Made by a program: the position numbers and the translations under genes. From positions 1 to 7,205 of the forward strand of contig PUMC01000108.1 in assembly GCA_003552425.1 (NCBI GenBank): DNA of 7,205 nucleotides, given 5' to 3'. This DNA is from Candidatus Acetothermia bacterium. Its GTDB lineage: Bacteria > Bipolaricaulota > Bipolaricaulia > Bipolaricaulales > Bipolaricaulaceae. The notes beneath the pieces were generated by a model. That model did not search any database. It was not told the origin of the DNA and saw nothing but the letters and a program-made list of their open reading frames with translations. This document shows positions 1-5,984 of this stretch, one piece after another. Numbering within the stretch: the first letter of the stretch is position 1; each line of letters opens with the position of its first letter.

Positions 1-22
1 AGAACCACAAACCGCGTTCGCG

Positions 23-3000
23 TTATCGCCATGGCCACCCGCCTCCGGTCGTCGCTTCGAGCCGCAGGAACGGCCCGGCGTAGGTGTACGCCGCCGCCGG
101 ATAGTCGGCGTCGGAGAGCCCATTGAGGTTGAACCCCAAGGCCACCGCGAGATCACCGACAACTGGAGTCCGCACCAGAACACCGAGGTACCGCTCGGCG
201 ACCCCCGTGGTCACCTCAGCGCCGATTCCGCCATGTCCCCCGATCTCAAACGGCGTTCCGGGGATCTCCCACAGTGCGCGAAGCCCGATGAGCGTTGTGC
301 CCGTCCCTGTCTTTCCCCCCGCCCCCGTATACGACGCCTGCCGGAGGCCCCATCGGGCCGCGAGTTCGGTACCCTGGATGGGAAGCCACACACCCTCCAC
401 GGATCCGGCCAAGGCGTAACCCCAGGAACGCGTCTCGAGTTCGAGCTGGCCGAACACAGCCAGGCCCGACCAATCAACCGGCCGCCAGGCAACGTCCAAC
501 CGACCCGCAGCCTCCTCCCCTCCGGCGGTCAGCAAAGCCCATATGTCGTAGTCCCGTGGCGAGGTGTTCACGACCCTGATCTCCAGCCCCTGTAGCAGAG
601 GCTCGGCGCTACCCCAGTTCATCGAAGCGGACACGACGTCACCACCGCCAAGGGACCAGCGGGCCCCGATGCGCATCCTGTGCATGTCCACGCCGGGGTC
701 CGGGTGGGCAGCATCGTAGGAAAGGCTGAGGCCAAGGCTGTCCGCGAGTTCGAAGTTGGCGCTGAGGCCCCACTCGACGAGCGTGCTCGTCTCCTCGCCT
801 GCAGTGCGGACACGCTGCGAGAGGTTTGCCCCGAAGCCGTGGCCCAGATCGAGCGAGACGCCGTACCGCAGTTCCTCCTGGTCCGTCGCGGTGTCCGTGC
901 GGTGAGCCAGCTTGAGGCCAACACCATGGCCCTCGCCCTCCACGCCGAGCTCCCACCAGTCGCCGACCGGAGCGTACCTCGTCCACACCTTACTACGCAC
1001 ACCGGACAGGGTGGCCTCAGCACCGAGCATCACCGCTGCCAGTGCGTCATTGCCGGCTCTCCACTCGAGTCCGACCAACCCGTCCATCGAACCCAAGGGC
1101 ACGGTGAGGTGCGTGTTCCCGTCCCATCTCCCGGCTTCCAGATCCCAGCGAGCCGCCCCCCGGTGTCGAACGAACCCCAGGTCACCCCGGCTGCGCAGCT
1201 CGAACGTGTGTCCCTGGGGAGCGCTCCCGTAGTCCTCCGGGGGCGGGGCATCGGGCCGGACGAATCCCGGACCCACGTAACGGTAACTCGCCTCCACGTT
1301 CAGCCCGGGAAGCATCGGCATGGCCAGCTGCGCGGCCCAGGCGCGCCCGCCGGCAAGGACTTCCGTGTTGATGGCCGTCCGGACGGTCAACACAAGGTCG
1401 TCCTCGCGCCAGGTGAGCCCGCCCCCCACCAGACTGAGCGGCGGAAGCTCTCCTCCTGACCCCTGGTACAGGAACGACACATCCCACGAGAGTCCTCCCC
1501 CTTGGCCCCGCAGCCGCCCACCGAGCACGGGGAACTTGGGATCGGCAGCGTGTGCGCGGTAGGTCACGCGGATCACGTGCTCGTTCCCCTGCGCGTCCGT
1601 GGGGCAGAGGGGATCCGCCAGCAGCAGCATGCCGTCGCTGTAGCTCAGCGTGTAGTCGAAGGTCGGGTTCAGTTCGAACTCGTCAACAAGCGCACCGCTC
1701 ACGGGATCACGCACCTCGACGAACACGCGCTCCGAAGCCGGCATCACCGGCGTGGTGGACAGGGCATACGGTCCGAGGATGCACCCTGTCACGGGGAAGC
1801 TGTCCTGGGCGAAGGCGCGTGCCTCGACCTCGTACCGGGCGACCACATGCACCGTGCGGCCCTCGTCGTCGACCACGGGGACGGACTCCGCGAAGTACAC
1901 CTGCCCGCGGTTGTAGTCGATCCAGTAGTCGACCCCGCGTGTGAGCTTCCGCTCGTCGCGTCCGGCGATCCACCGTAGGTGTTCCGAGCCATGCTTCACC
2001 GGGGCTTCGGACAACGTATACGGGCCGAAATCGCCGCGGCCCAAGAGCGTGTCCCGAACCCATGCCTGATCCGTGAGCGTGGTGAACAGATCCACCCCCA
2101 CGAGATCGCCGGGTCGAAGCTCTACGGACAGACCGGTGAAGGTTCTGCGGAAGCTGTAGAGCAGAGGATCGGAGAGATCGACGGTGAAGTTGCCGACGAC
2201 GGCGTGGGAACCATCGAGCATGTCCAGCCGCGCGAAGCCTCGCCAGGCGGACTGTGCGGAGCGACCCAGCGACGCGGCGTCGTTCCACACCCGCGGGTAG
2301 CGGGGCCCGTCCGGTGGCCCGAGAAGCGGGTACGCCGAATCGAAGGCCAAGGTCATCACGCCGAGGTTCCCCGACCTTCCCTGCCCCCAAACAGCGAACC
2401 GGCCGTCCAGCCAGTACGCACCCGAGAAACGGGACAGGCTAGCCGTTTGCAGGGTGCCGGGGACCTGGGGTTCCCAGTCACCGGATGTGCTTAGGGGGAT
2501 ACCCAGGGTGATCTCGCCCACGCCCGCCCAGATCCAGTCTCGGAGCGGGGGACTGAAGCTGATCGTGACCTCGGCCCTCAGATCGCCCGAGGTGGCCACC
2601 ACGGTCACCGCACGGGGAAGGTCGACCGGTGCCAGCCGGAACACGGCGCCGTCCTCGCCGAGGAGCACCTGATGGCCGCGGGCATGGGGGTTGGCGTCAG
2701 GCGTGGCGATGTCGGCCCCACGTACCTCGACCGTGACGAAAGCCCCGGTAGCAGCAGGTCGGCCCTGTGCGTCCACCGCCCGCACGGTGAGTTGCAGTTC
2801 GCTCACCGCGTCAGCAAGCGCTGCTCCGCGGTCGTAGTCGATCTGCAGACGGGCCGCACGTCCCGAGAGGTACACCTCGCGCTGCACACGGAACGTAACG
2901 CCCTGCGGGGATTGCCCGGCGATCTGCAGGATGTTCCGCCCAGGACGCAACGGGACGGACACCCACACGAACCGCGCCCGGCGGCTGGTGGGATCGTACA

Positions 3001-5962
3001 TGCGCGTGCCGATCTGATCGCGGGACACAAGGTCGCCGTTCACGTAGAGATCCACGGAATCGGAGACGCCCGTCTCGGCGAGGACCGAGATGCGGTCGCG
3101 TCGAACGAACACGGTGCCCTCGGCGGGGAACAGGATGTGCTGTCCAGCCGTCGTGGCGGGGAAGTCGGGAACCCCCGGCGCTTCCACCTGCTCGACTGCG
3201 GGCTCCTCCGGGACGGGCGGCGCACCCCGGACGGGGAAGTCCGCCCGCAGCACCGGACCGCCTGGGTAGGCGTACACCGGTACCACAATCGTCGAAGCAG
3301 TGTAGCCCGCGGGCAGGGTGCCTGGGTCGAGCCGCACCACATGAAGCCCGGGGCGCAGACCCACCAAGTGGTACATGCCGTGTTTGTCGGTGACGGCAAA
3401 CGAACCGTCCTCCATCACCAGACGCACACCGGCCACCCCCGACTCGCCGTGATCGTGGCGGCCGTTGCGGTTCTCGTCCACGAACACACGACCGATCAAG
3501 ATGGAGCGGTCGCCAAGGAACCCCCCTCCAACACGCAACGACACCGTAGCAGGCCCGTCGGCGGCCATGAGGCGATGCTCGAGGCCCGTGACCTTGTCGA
3601 CGACATCGTAGTATCCCTTCACGTACCCCAGGTTGACCGCCTCGCCCTCCGGAGTGGAGGGTGTGGCCACGGCCTGGAAGGTCAGCGTGCGCTTGCCCCG
3701 CGCCGCGATCGCATCGACTGCCCACTCCAGCGTCCGTCCGTCGGCGGACACGGCGGGGTCGGTGTACTGGGCGCCGTCAAGCCGGGAGGTACCCTCGACA
3801 TAGCGGAAGCCCACAGGCAGGAAGTCCCGTACCGTAAGGTCGACGGCCGGAAGGTCGGGATGGTGGTTGTGAAGGTCAAGGCTAAACGTAACCGCATCAC
3901 CGAACTCGATCCGGCGCCGGTCCACGCGCTTATCGATCCGGAGGAACGTCTCCACACCCACCAGCGTGAGCACACCGTTGGAGATGCGGAACACCTGACG
4001 GTTCGCGGCGATCCCGTTCGCGGAGAACCAGTTGCGGACAAGAAGCACCGGGTCGGTGATGAACACCTGTTTCTCCTTGGGAACGACCCGGCTGCGAAAC
4101 GTGAGTTCCCCCTTGAAGCCAGGCGGGAGGTCGTCGAGCAGGACCCAGGTGATCTCGTGTTCGGTGGCGTTGTAGGTAGCCGTTACGTAGATCGACTCAG
4201 GTCCGTTTTGGTTCTCGACCTTTCCTTGGGTGATGAACTCCGGTCGCTGGAGCCCCGCGTCGAGGCGGTCGGTCAGCACACCGTCCTCGATGTCCACGTC
4301 GCTCACGTTCTCGAAGGTGAGCGTGTAGGTAAGAAGATCCCCGTAGCGTGCCGTGTCCCGGTCGACTTCCTTCACGAGGTCCCAGAACCCCATGACCTCG
4401 CGGATGCGGTCGATCGTGGTGTCGTATGCGGCGGAGTCCGCTGCGCTGGCCGCTCGCACCACCGTGTTCCAGTACGCACCGTCGTTATCCCCGTACTCGG
4501 CATCGGGATGCACGTAGACCTCAACCCGGATCGTCACTTCCTCGCCGGGCTGCAGCCTGCCGACATCGGGGATTCCGTCGCCGCTCGTATCGGTGAGCGT
4601 CCCTCCCCCGGGCCAGGAGAAGACAACCGCCCAGTTGTCGGGGATGTTCGAGCTCGGGTCGAGGGAAACGTTGATCGTTTGGGGTGTGTTGCCCGTATTG
4701 CGGATCGTGTTGAGGAACCCGGCCGGCTCGCCGACGTAGGCCCGCTCGATGGTGGAGATGTCGCCACCGCGGGACACGGTGTGTTCGGTGACCGGGGAGA
4801 TGTAGTCCGGTGCATCGCCCGGTGCATCGCCGAGGGGGTATTCCCAGGGCCCGATCGCCGGCTGGCGCGCGGCGAGGATCCTCAGGCTTCCCCGTGCTTC
4901 TTGGGTGACCTCGTCGGTCCCGTCTAGGTAGGAAACCTCGGCCACGTTGAGCAGGAGGCCCGCCGGGTGCTCCGCTGTCACTTGGTAGGTGAGGGCGAAC
5001 TCCTGGCCGGGCTCCATCGCGGGGAACAGGTAACCCACGGCGTTCACACTGTCCGCATCGTCCGGCTCATCCTCCGTCCAGCTGAAGCCGCCGTCTGTGG
5101 AGAAGAGCGGCGTGCCGAGCGGAAGGCCCCCGAGCGATCCTCCCACGTAGCGTATACCGTTGGCATAACCGGCGATGGGATCGCTGACGAACACGCCTTG
5201 CTTGTCGTCATCGTCGACCTCGACCGTGACTTCGCCCGCCTCGCGGGCACCGATGCTGCGGCCGACGAGCTTCCAGGTAACCGTACTTCCTCGGGAGGCC
5301 TCGGACGGTGTGGCCGATTTCGTGAGGTCGAGCACCGCCCCCACGTTGACTTCCGACTTGTGGACGTTGTCCGTATCCGCCTGGTCAGGGTCGCCACGCG
5401 AGGTACCCGCCAGGTTAACGAACAGCTCGTCACCCTGTTCAGTGTCGAGGGGGATATCGTACACCACGATCAGCTGAATGCATTCGCCCATCGCCAGGAG
5501 GGGGGACGTGTTGAACACTTCCGGTTCCCCGGGATCGCGGACGCCGTTTCCGTTACGGTCCCAGAAGATGCGGACGTTGTCGGGGGTGAAGTCACCGTCC
5601 ACGACCGTGGCCGTGAGCTCGTACCGGTCGTCGGTGTTGCCGGTGTTGCAGAGCGTGTAGGCGAAACTGGCGGTGCTGCCCGGGGCGAACTGCCCGGCCA
5701 TCCCCGGAGCGCCTTCGGTGCCGCTGGGGGTGATGGAGATTCCGTAGACGGGAAGGACGTAGACGGCTGCCTCGTTGGAGGTCACGCGGTACGTACGCCC
5801 CGCGAACACGAACGTGGCCTCGGCCACGTTGGCGATCCGCGTGCCGGCCGGCGGGACTTCCCCGGCCGCGAGGACCCCCACAGCCAGAGCAAGCGCCAGT
5901 GCCCAGCAGGCAAGCCGCCGGGCGGGAGCGCCCCTTCCGCCCCCGCCCCCGTTGGCTGTCAT
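23..5962 (-). CDS. Large DUF11/SdrD_B-like repeat protein with C-terminal outer-membrane beta-barrel
   Basis: This is a complete 1979-residue protein, ATG at 5962-5960 and TAA at 25-23. Its order is: signal peptide (1 to ~34); strand-rich start PPAGTRIANVAEATF (37-51); five DUF11-like domains (~66-205, 206-362, 395-520, 527-665, 673-812); an SdrD_B/CarboxypepD_reg-like domain (~813-912); a Pro/Glu-rich linker (~913-935); an Ig-like domain (~936-1035); a Big_1-like domain (~1036-1137); a conserved barrel-proximal region (~1138-1480); and a probable barrel (~1479-1970). The motifs RDWIWAGVGEITLG, FRRTFTGLSVEL, TRGVDYWIDYNRGQVYF and GFNLNGLSDADY...GPFLRL match my recollection of a widespread family of proteobacterial 'conserved repeat domain' outer-membrane proteins. 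The mature part has only four cysteines (105, 161, 1394, 1453), which fall into two local pairs. The start is supported by the signal peptide and by the one-base spacing from the upstream stop. No catalytic motif is visible. A cell-surface structural, adhesive or display role is inferred; the exact function is unknown. Confidence 0.93.
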   Translation of the reverse strand: MTANGGGGGRGAPARRLACWALALALAVGVLAAGEVPPAGTRIANVAEATFVFAGRTYRVTSNEAAVYVLPVYGISITPSGTEGAPGMAGQFAPGSTASFAYTLCNTGNTDDRYELTATVVDGDFTPDNVRIFWDRNGNGVRDPGEPEVFNTSPLLAMGECIQLIVVYDIPLDTEQGDELFVNLAGTSRGDPDQADTDNVHKSEVNVGAVLDLTKSATPSEASRGSTVTWKLVGRSIGAREAGEVTVEVDDDDKQGVFVSDPIAGYANGIRYVGGSLGGLPLGTPLFSTDGGFSWTEDEPDDADSVNAVGYLFPAMEPGQEFALTYQVTAEHPAGLLLNVAEVSYLDGTDEVTQEARGSLRILAARQPAIGPWEYPLGDAPGDAPDYISPVTEHTVSRGGDISTIERAYVGEPAGFLNTIRNTGNTPQTINVSLDPSSNIPDNWAVVFSWPGGGTLTDTSGDGIPDVGRLQPGEEVTIRVEVYVHPDAEYGDNDGAYWNTVVRAASAADSAAYDTTIDRIREVMGFWDLVKEVDRDTARYGDLLTYTLTFENVSDVDIEDGVLTDRLDAGLQRPEFITQGKVENQNGPESIYVTATYNATEHEITWVLLDDLPPGFKGELTFRSRVVPKEKQVFITDPVLLVRNWFSANGIAANRQVFRISNGVLTLVGVETFLRIDKRVDRRRIEFGDAVTFSLDLHNHHPDLPAVDLTVRDFLPVGFRYVEGTSRLDGAQYTDPAVSADGRTLEWAVDAIAARGKRTLTFQAVATPSTPEGEAVNLGYVKGYYDVVDKVTGLEHRLMAADGPATVSLRVGGGFLGDRSILIGRVFVDENRNGRHDHGESGVAGVRLVMEDGSFAVTDKHGMYHLVGLRPGLHVVRLDPGTLPAGYTASTIVVPVYAYPGGPVLRADFPVRGAPPVPEEPAVEQVEAPGVPDFPATTAGQHILFPAEGTVFVRRDRISVLAETGVSDSVDLYVNGDLVSRDQIGTRMYDPTSRRARFVWVSVPLRPGRNILQIAGQSPQGVTFRVQREVYLSGRAARLQIDYDRGAALADAVSELQLTVRAVDAQGRPAATGAFVTVEVRGADIATPDANPHARGHQVLLGEDGAVFRLAPVDLPRAVTVVATSGDLRAEVTISFSPPLRDWIWAGVGEITLGIPLSTSGDWEPQVPGTLQTASLSRFSGAYWLDGRFAVWGQGRSGNLGVMTLAFDSAYPLLGPPDGPRYPRVWNDAASLGRSAQSAWRGFARLDMLDGSHAVVGNFTVDLSDPLLYSFRRTFTGLSVELRPGDLVGVDLFTTLTDQAWVRDTLLGRGDFGPYTLSEAPVKHGSEHLRWIAGRDERKLTRGVDYWIDYNRGQVYFAESVPVVDDEGRTVHVVARYEVEARAFAQDSFPVTGCILGPYALSTTPVMPASERVFVEVRDPVSGALVDEFELNPTFDYTLSYSDGMLLLADPLCPTDAQGNEHVIRVTYRAHAADPKFPVLGGRLRGQGGGLSWDVSFLYQGSGGELPPLSLVGGGLTWREDDLVLTVRTAINTEVLAGGRAWAAQLAMPMLPGLNVEASYRYVGPGFVRPDAPPPEDYGSAPQGHTFELRSRGDLGFVRHRGAARWDLEAGRWDGNTHLTVPLGSMDGLVGLEWRAGNDALAAVMLGAEATLSGVRSKVWTRYAPVGDWWELGVEGEGHGVGLKLAHRTDTATDQEELRYGVSLDLGHGFGANLSQRVRTAGEETSTLVEWGLSANFELADSLGLSLSYDAAHPDPGVDMHRMRIGARWSLGGGDVVSASMNWGSAEPLLQGLEIRVVNTSPRDYDIWALLTAGGEEAAGRLDVAWRPVDWSGLAVFGQLELETRSWGYALAGSVEGVWLPIQGTELAARWGLRQASYTGAGGKTGTGTTLIGLRALWEIPGTPFEIGGHGGIGAEVTTGVAERYLGVLVRTPVVGDLAVALGFNLNGLSDADYPAAAYTYAGPFLRLEATTGGGWPWR
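26..1528 (-). other. Probable C-terminal outer-membrane beta-barrel domain
   Basis: Residues ~1479-1979 are a run of amphipathic strands separated by Gly/Asp/Pro turns, with frequent aromatic girdle residues. Examples are LSWDVSFLYQG (1491), LNVEASYRYVG (1554), YGVSLDLGHGFGANLSQRV (1700), LGLSLSYDAAH (1743), MRIGARWSLGGGDVVSASMNWG (1763) and AGRLDVAWRPVDWSGLAVFG (1819). The close, GFNLNGLSDADYPAAAYTYAGPFLRLEA, fits the terminal hairpin of this family. The chain ends TTGGGWPWR rather than in the usual terminal Phe. The strand number cannot be fixed by eye. The domain would anchor the N-terminal stalk in the outer membrane. Confidence 0.75.
1550..2041 (-). repeat. Tandem duplication of a ~75-80-residue barrel-proximal module
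   Basis: Copy 1 is residues ~1308-1382 (bases 2041-1817) and copy 2 is ~1391-1471 (bases 1792-1550). Aligned landmarks are GPYTLSEAPVKHGSEHL / GPYALSTTPVMPASERVF, DYWIDYNRGQVYFAESV / DYTLSYSDGMLLLADPL and HVVARYEVEA / HVIRVTYRAH. The GPYxL...PV...SE...L..G.DY.IDY..G.l.F pattern recurs before the barrel in related outer-membrane proteins as I recall them. Here it is doubled. Copy 2 has an extra RDPVSGALVDEF stretch and two cysteines (C1394, C1453) that copy 1 lacks. Confidence 0.8.
2552..3157 (-). other. Ig-like domain followed by Big_1 (invasin-like) domain
   Basis: Residues ~936-1035 contain ILFPAEGTVFVRRDRISV, DLYVNGDLV and VPLRPGRNILQI, the pattern of Ig-like domains with a 'V.V.G...L...G.N.I.V' finish. 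Residues ~1036-1137 contain LTVRAVDAQGRPA, ATGAFVTVEV, a Gly-rich turn and AVTVVATSGDLRAEVTISF, as in Big_1 domains of invasin/intimin-type proteins. The second domain leads directly into the barrel-proximal region at RDWIWAGVG (1141). Both assignments are made by pattern, without a profile search. Confidence 0.6.
3227..3526 (-). other. SdrD_B-like (prealbumin-type) domain with calcium-loop motif
   Basis: Residues ~813-912 read IGRVFVDENRNGRHDHGESG, then AGVRLVMEDG, TDKHGMYHLVGLRPG and HVVRLDPGTLPAGY. This is the usual progression of SdrD B-type or carboxypeptidase-regulatory-like domains: a strand, an EF-hand-like Dx[DN]xNGxxDxGE loop, V-G-V-x-L strand, 'TD..G.Y.. .GL.PG.Y.V' and a Leu/Pro-rich end. 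Potential calcium ligands are D829, N831, N833, D837 and E840. It marks the border between the DUF11 stack and the membrane-proximal half, followed by a Pro/Glu-rich linker (~913-935). Confidence 0.8.
4807..4830 (-). repeat. Perfect 12-base tandem duplication encoding GDAP-GDAP
   Basis: The plus-strand unit ccggtgcatcgc occurs twice back to back, giving GDAPGDAP at residues 378-385 in the linker between the second and third DUF11-like domains. Period 12 keeps the frame. It looks like a slippage-type duplication in a flexible linker. Confidence 0.8.
5636..5653 (-). repeat. 18-base identity shared by paralogous CNTGN domains (downstream copy)
   Basis: This is the second occurrence of the string at 6603-6620, encoding LCNTGN around C105 of the large protein. 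Codon choices are identical across all six residues although the surrounding protein sequence has drifted. Confidence 0.7.
5861..5962 (-). other. Sec-type signal peptide of the large repeat/barrel protein
   Basis: Residues 1-34 show a long n-region with basic residues (R10, R15, R16). A hydrophobic core follows at about 19-32 (CWALALALAVGVLA), then small residues AAG before the mature start near E35. Cleavage is probably around 33-35. The n-region is unusually glycine-rich, with five consecutive Gly at 5-9. This directs Sec export across the inner membrane, as expected for an outer-membrane protein. Confidence 0.85.
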
Positions 5963-5984
5963 GCTAGTCGTCGATCCTTACCTT
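5963..5984 (-). promoter_or_regulatory. Coupled junction and probable ribosome-binding site of the downstream gene
   Basis: On the minus strand the purine-rich stretch AAGGTAAGGA (5984-5975) lies inside the last codons of the upstream gene, 12 bases before the ATG at 5962. The upstream stop TAG (5966-5964) is separated from that ATG by a single C. The Shine-Dalgarno spacing is longer than usual. Together with the one-base gap this favours termination-reinitiation, which would tie synthesis of the two proteins together. No promoter can lie between the genes unless it is inside the upstream coding sequence. Confidence 0.5.

Larger units (their letters stand above)
3527..5767 (-). other. Stack of five DUF11-like beta-sandwich domains
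   Basis: Residues ~66-812 of the large protein carry recurring DUF11 hallmarks. These are an opening strand with Lys (LDLTKSATP at 211, LVKEVDRDTARYGD at 529, LRIDKRVDRRRIEFGD at 674), a strand of the TYTLTFEN type (545), a DxLxxG-like turn (TDRLDAGL at 564, RDFLPVGF at 712), and closing strands such as LLNVAEVSY (337) and VNLGYVKGYY (776). The first and third domains use the CNTGN/RNTGN variant (105-109, 421-425). In characterised families such tandem domains form rod-like extracellular stalks. Domain borders are estimated by eye. Confidence 0.75.

Noticed and set aside
13..22. Palindrome cgcgttcgcg just after the large gene, as a terminator
   Set aside because: A four-base stem with a two-base loop and no following T run on the minus strand. 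It is too weak to call, and the window ends within 13 bases.
2672..4927. 751-codon open frame on the plus strand, with further long ones at 233-595, 680-1459 and 4967-5986
   Set aside because: All lie in the register where each codon is the exact reverse complement of a codon of the large gene. They stay open because that gene rarely uses TTA, CTA or TCA. The translations are rich in His, Arg, Asp and Val with no recognisable domain, as expected of antisense shadows in GC-rich genes.
5065..5105. Asp-box/BNR-like STDGGxxW motifs (here and at 6110-6150)
   Set aside because: There is one per domain, and each lies within a DUF11-type repeat where YSTDGG-like turns are common. No sialidase-type propeller repeats or catalytic residues accompany them.
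5201..5215. DDDDK at residues 250-254 resembling an enteropeptidase site
   Set aside because: A chance acidic run in a DUF11-like loop. It has no meaning in a bacterial surface protein.
5900..5920. LAC at residues 17-19 as a lipoprotein lipobox, and RR at 15-16 as a Tat motif
   Set aside because: The cysteine precedes the hydrophobic core instead of following it, and the residues after RR (LAC) do not fit the twin-arginine consensus. A Sec signal peptide explains the region.
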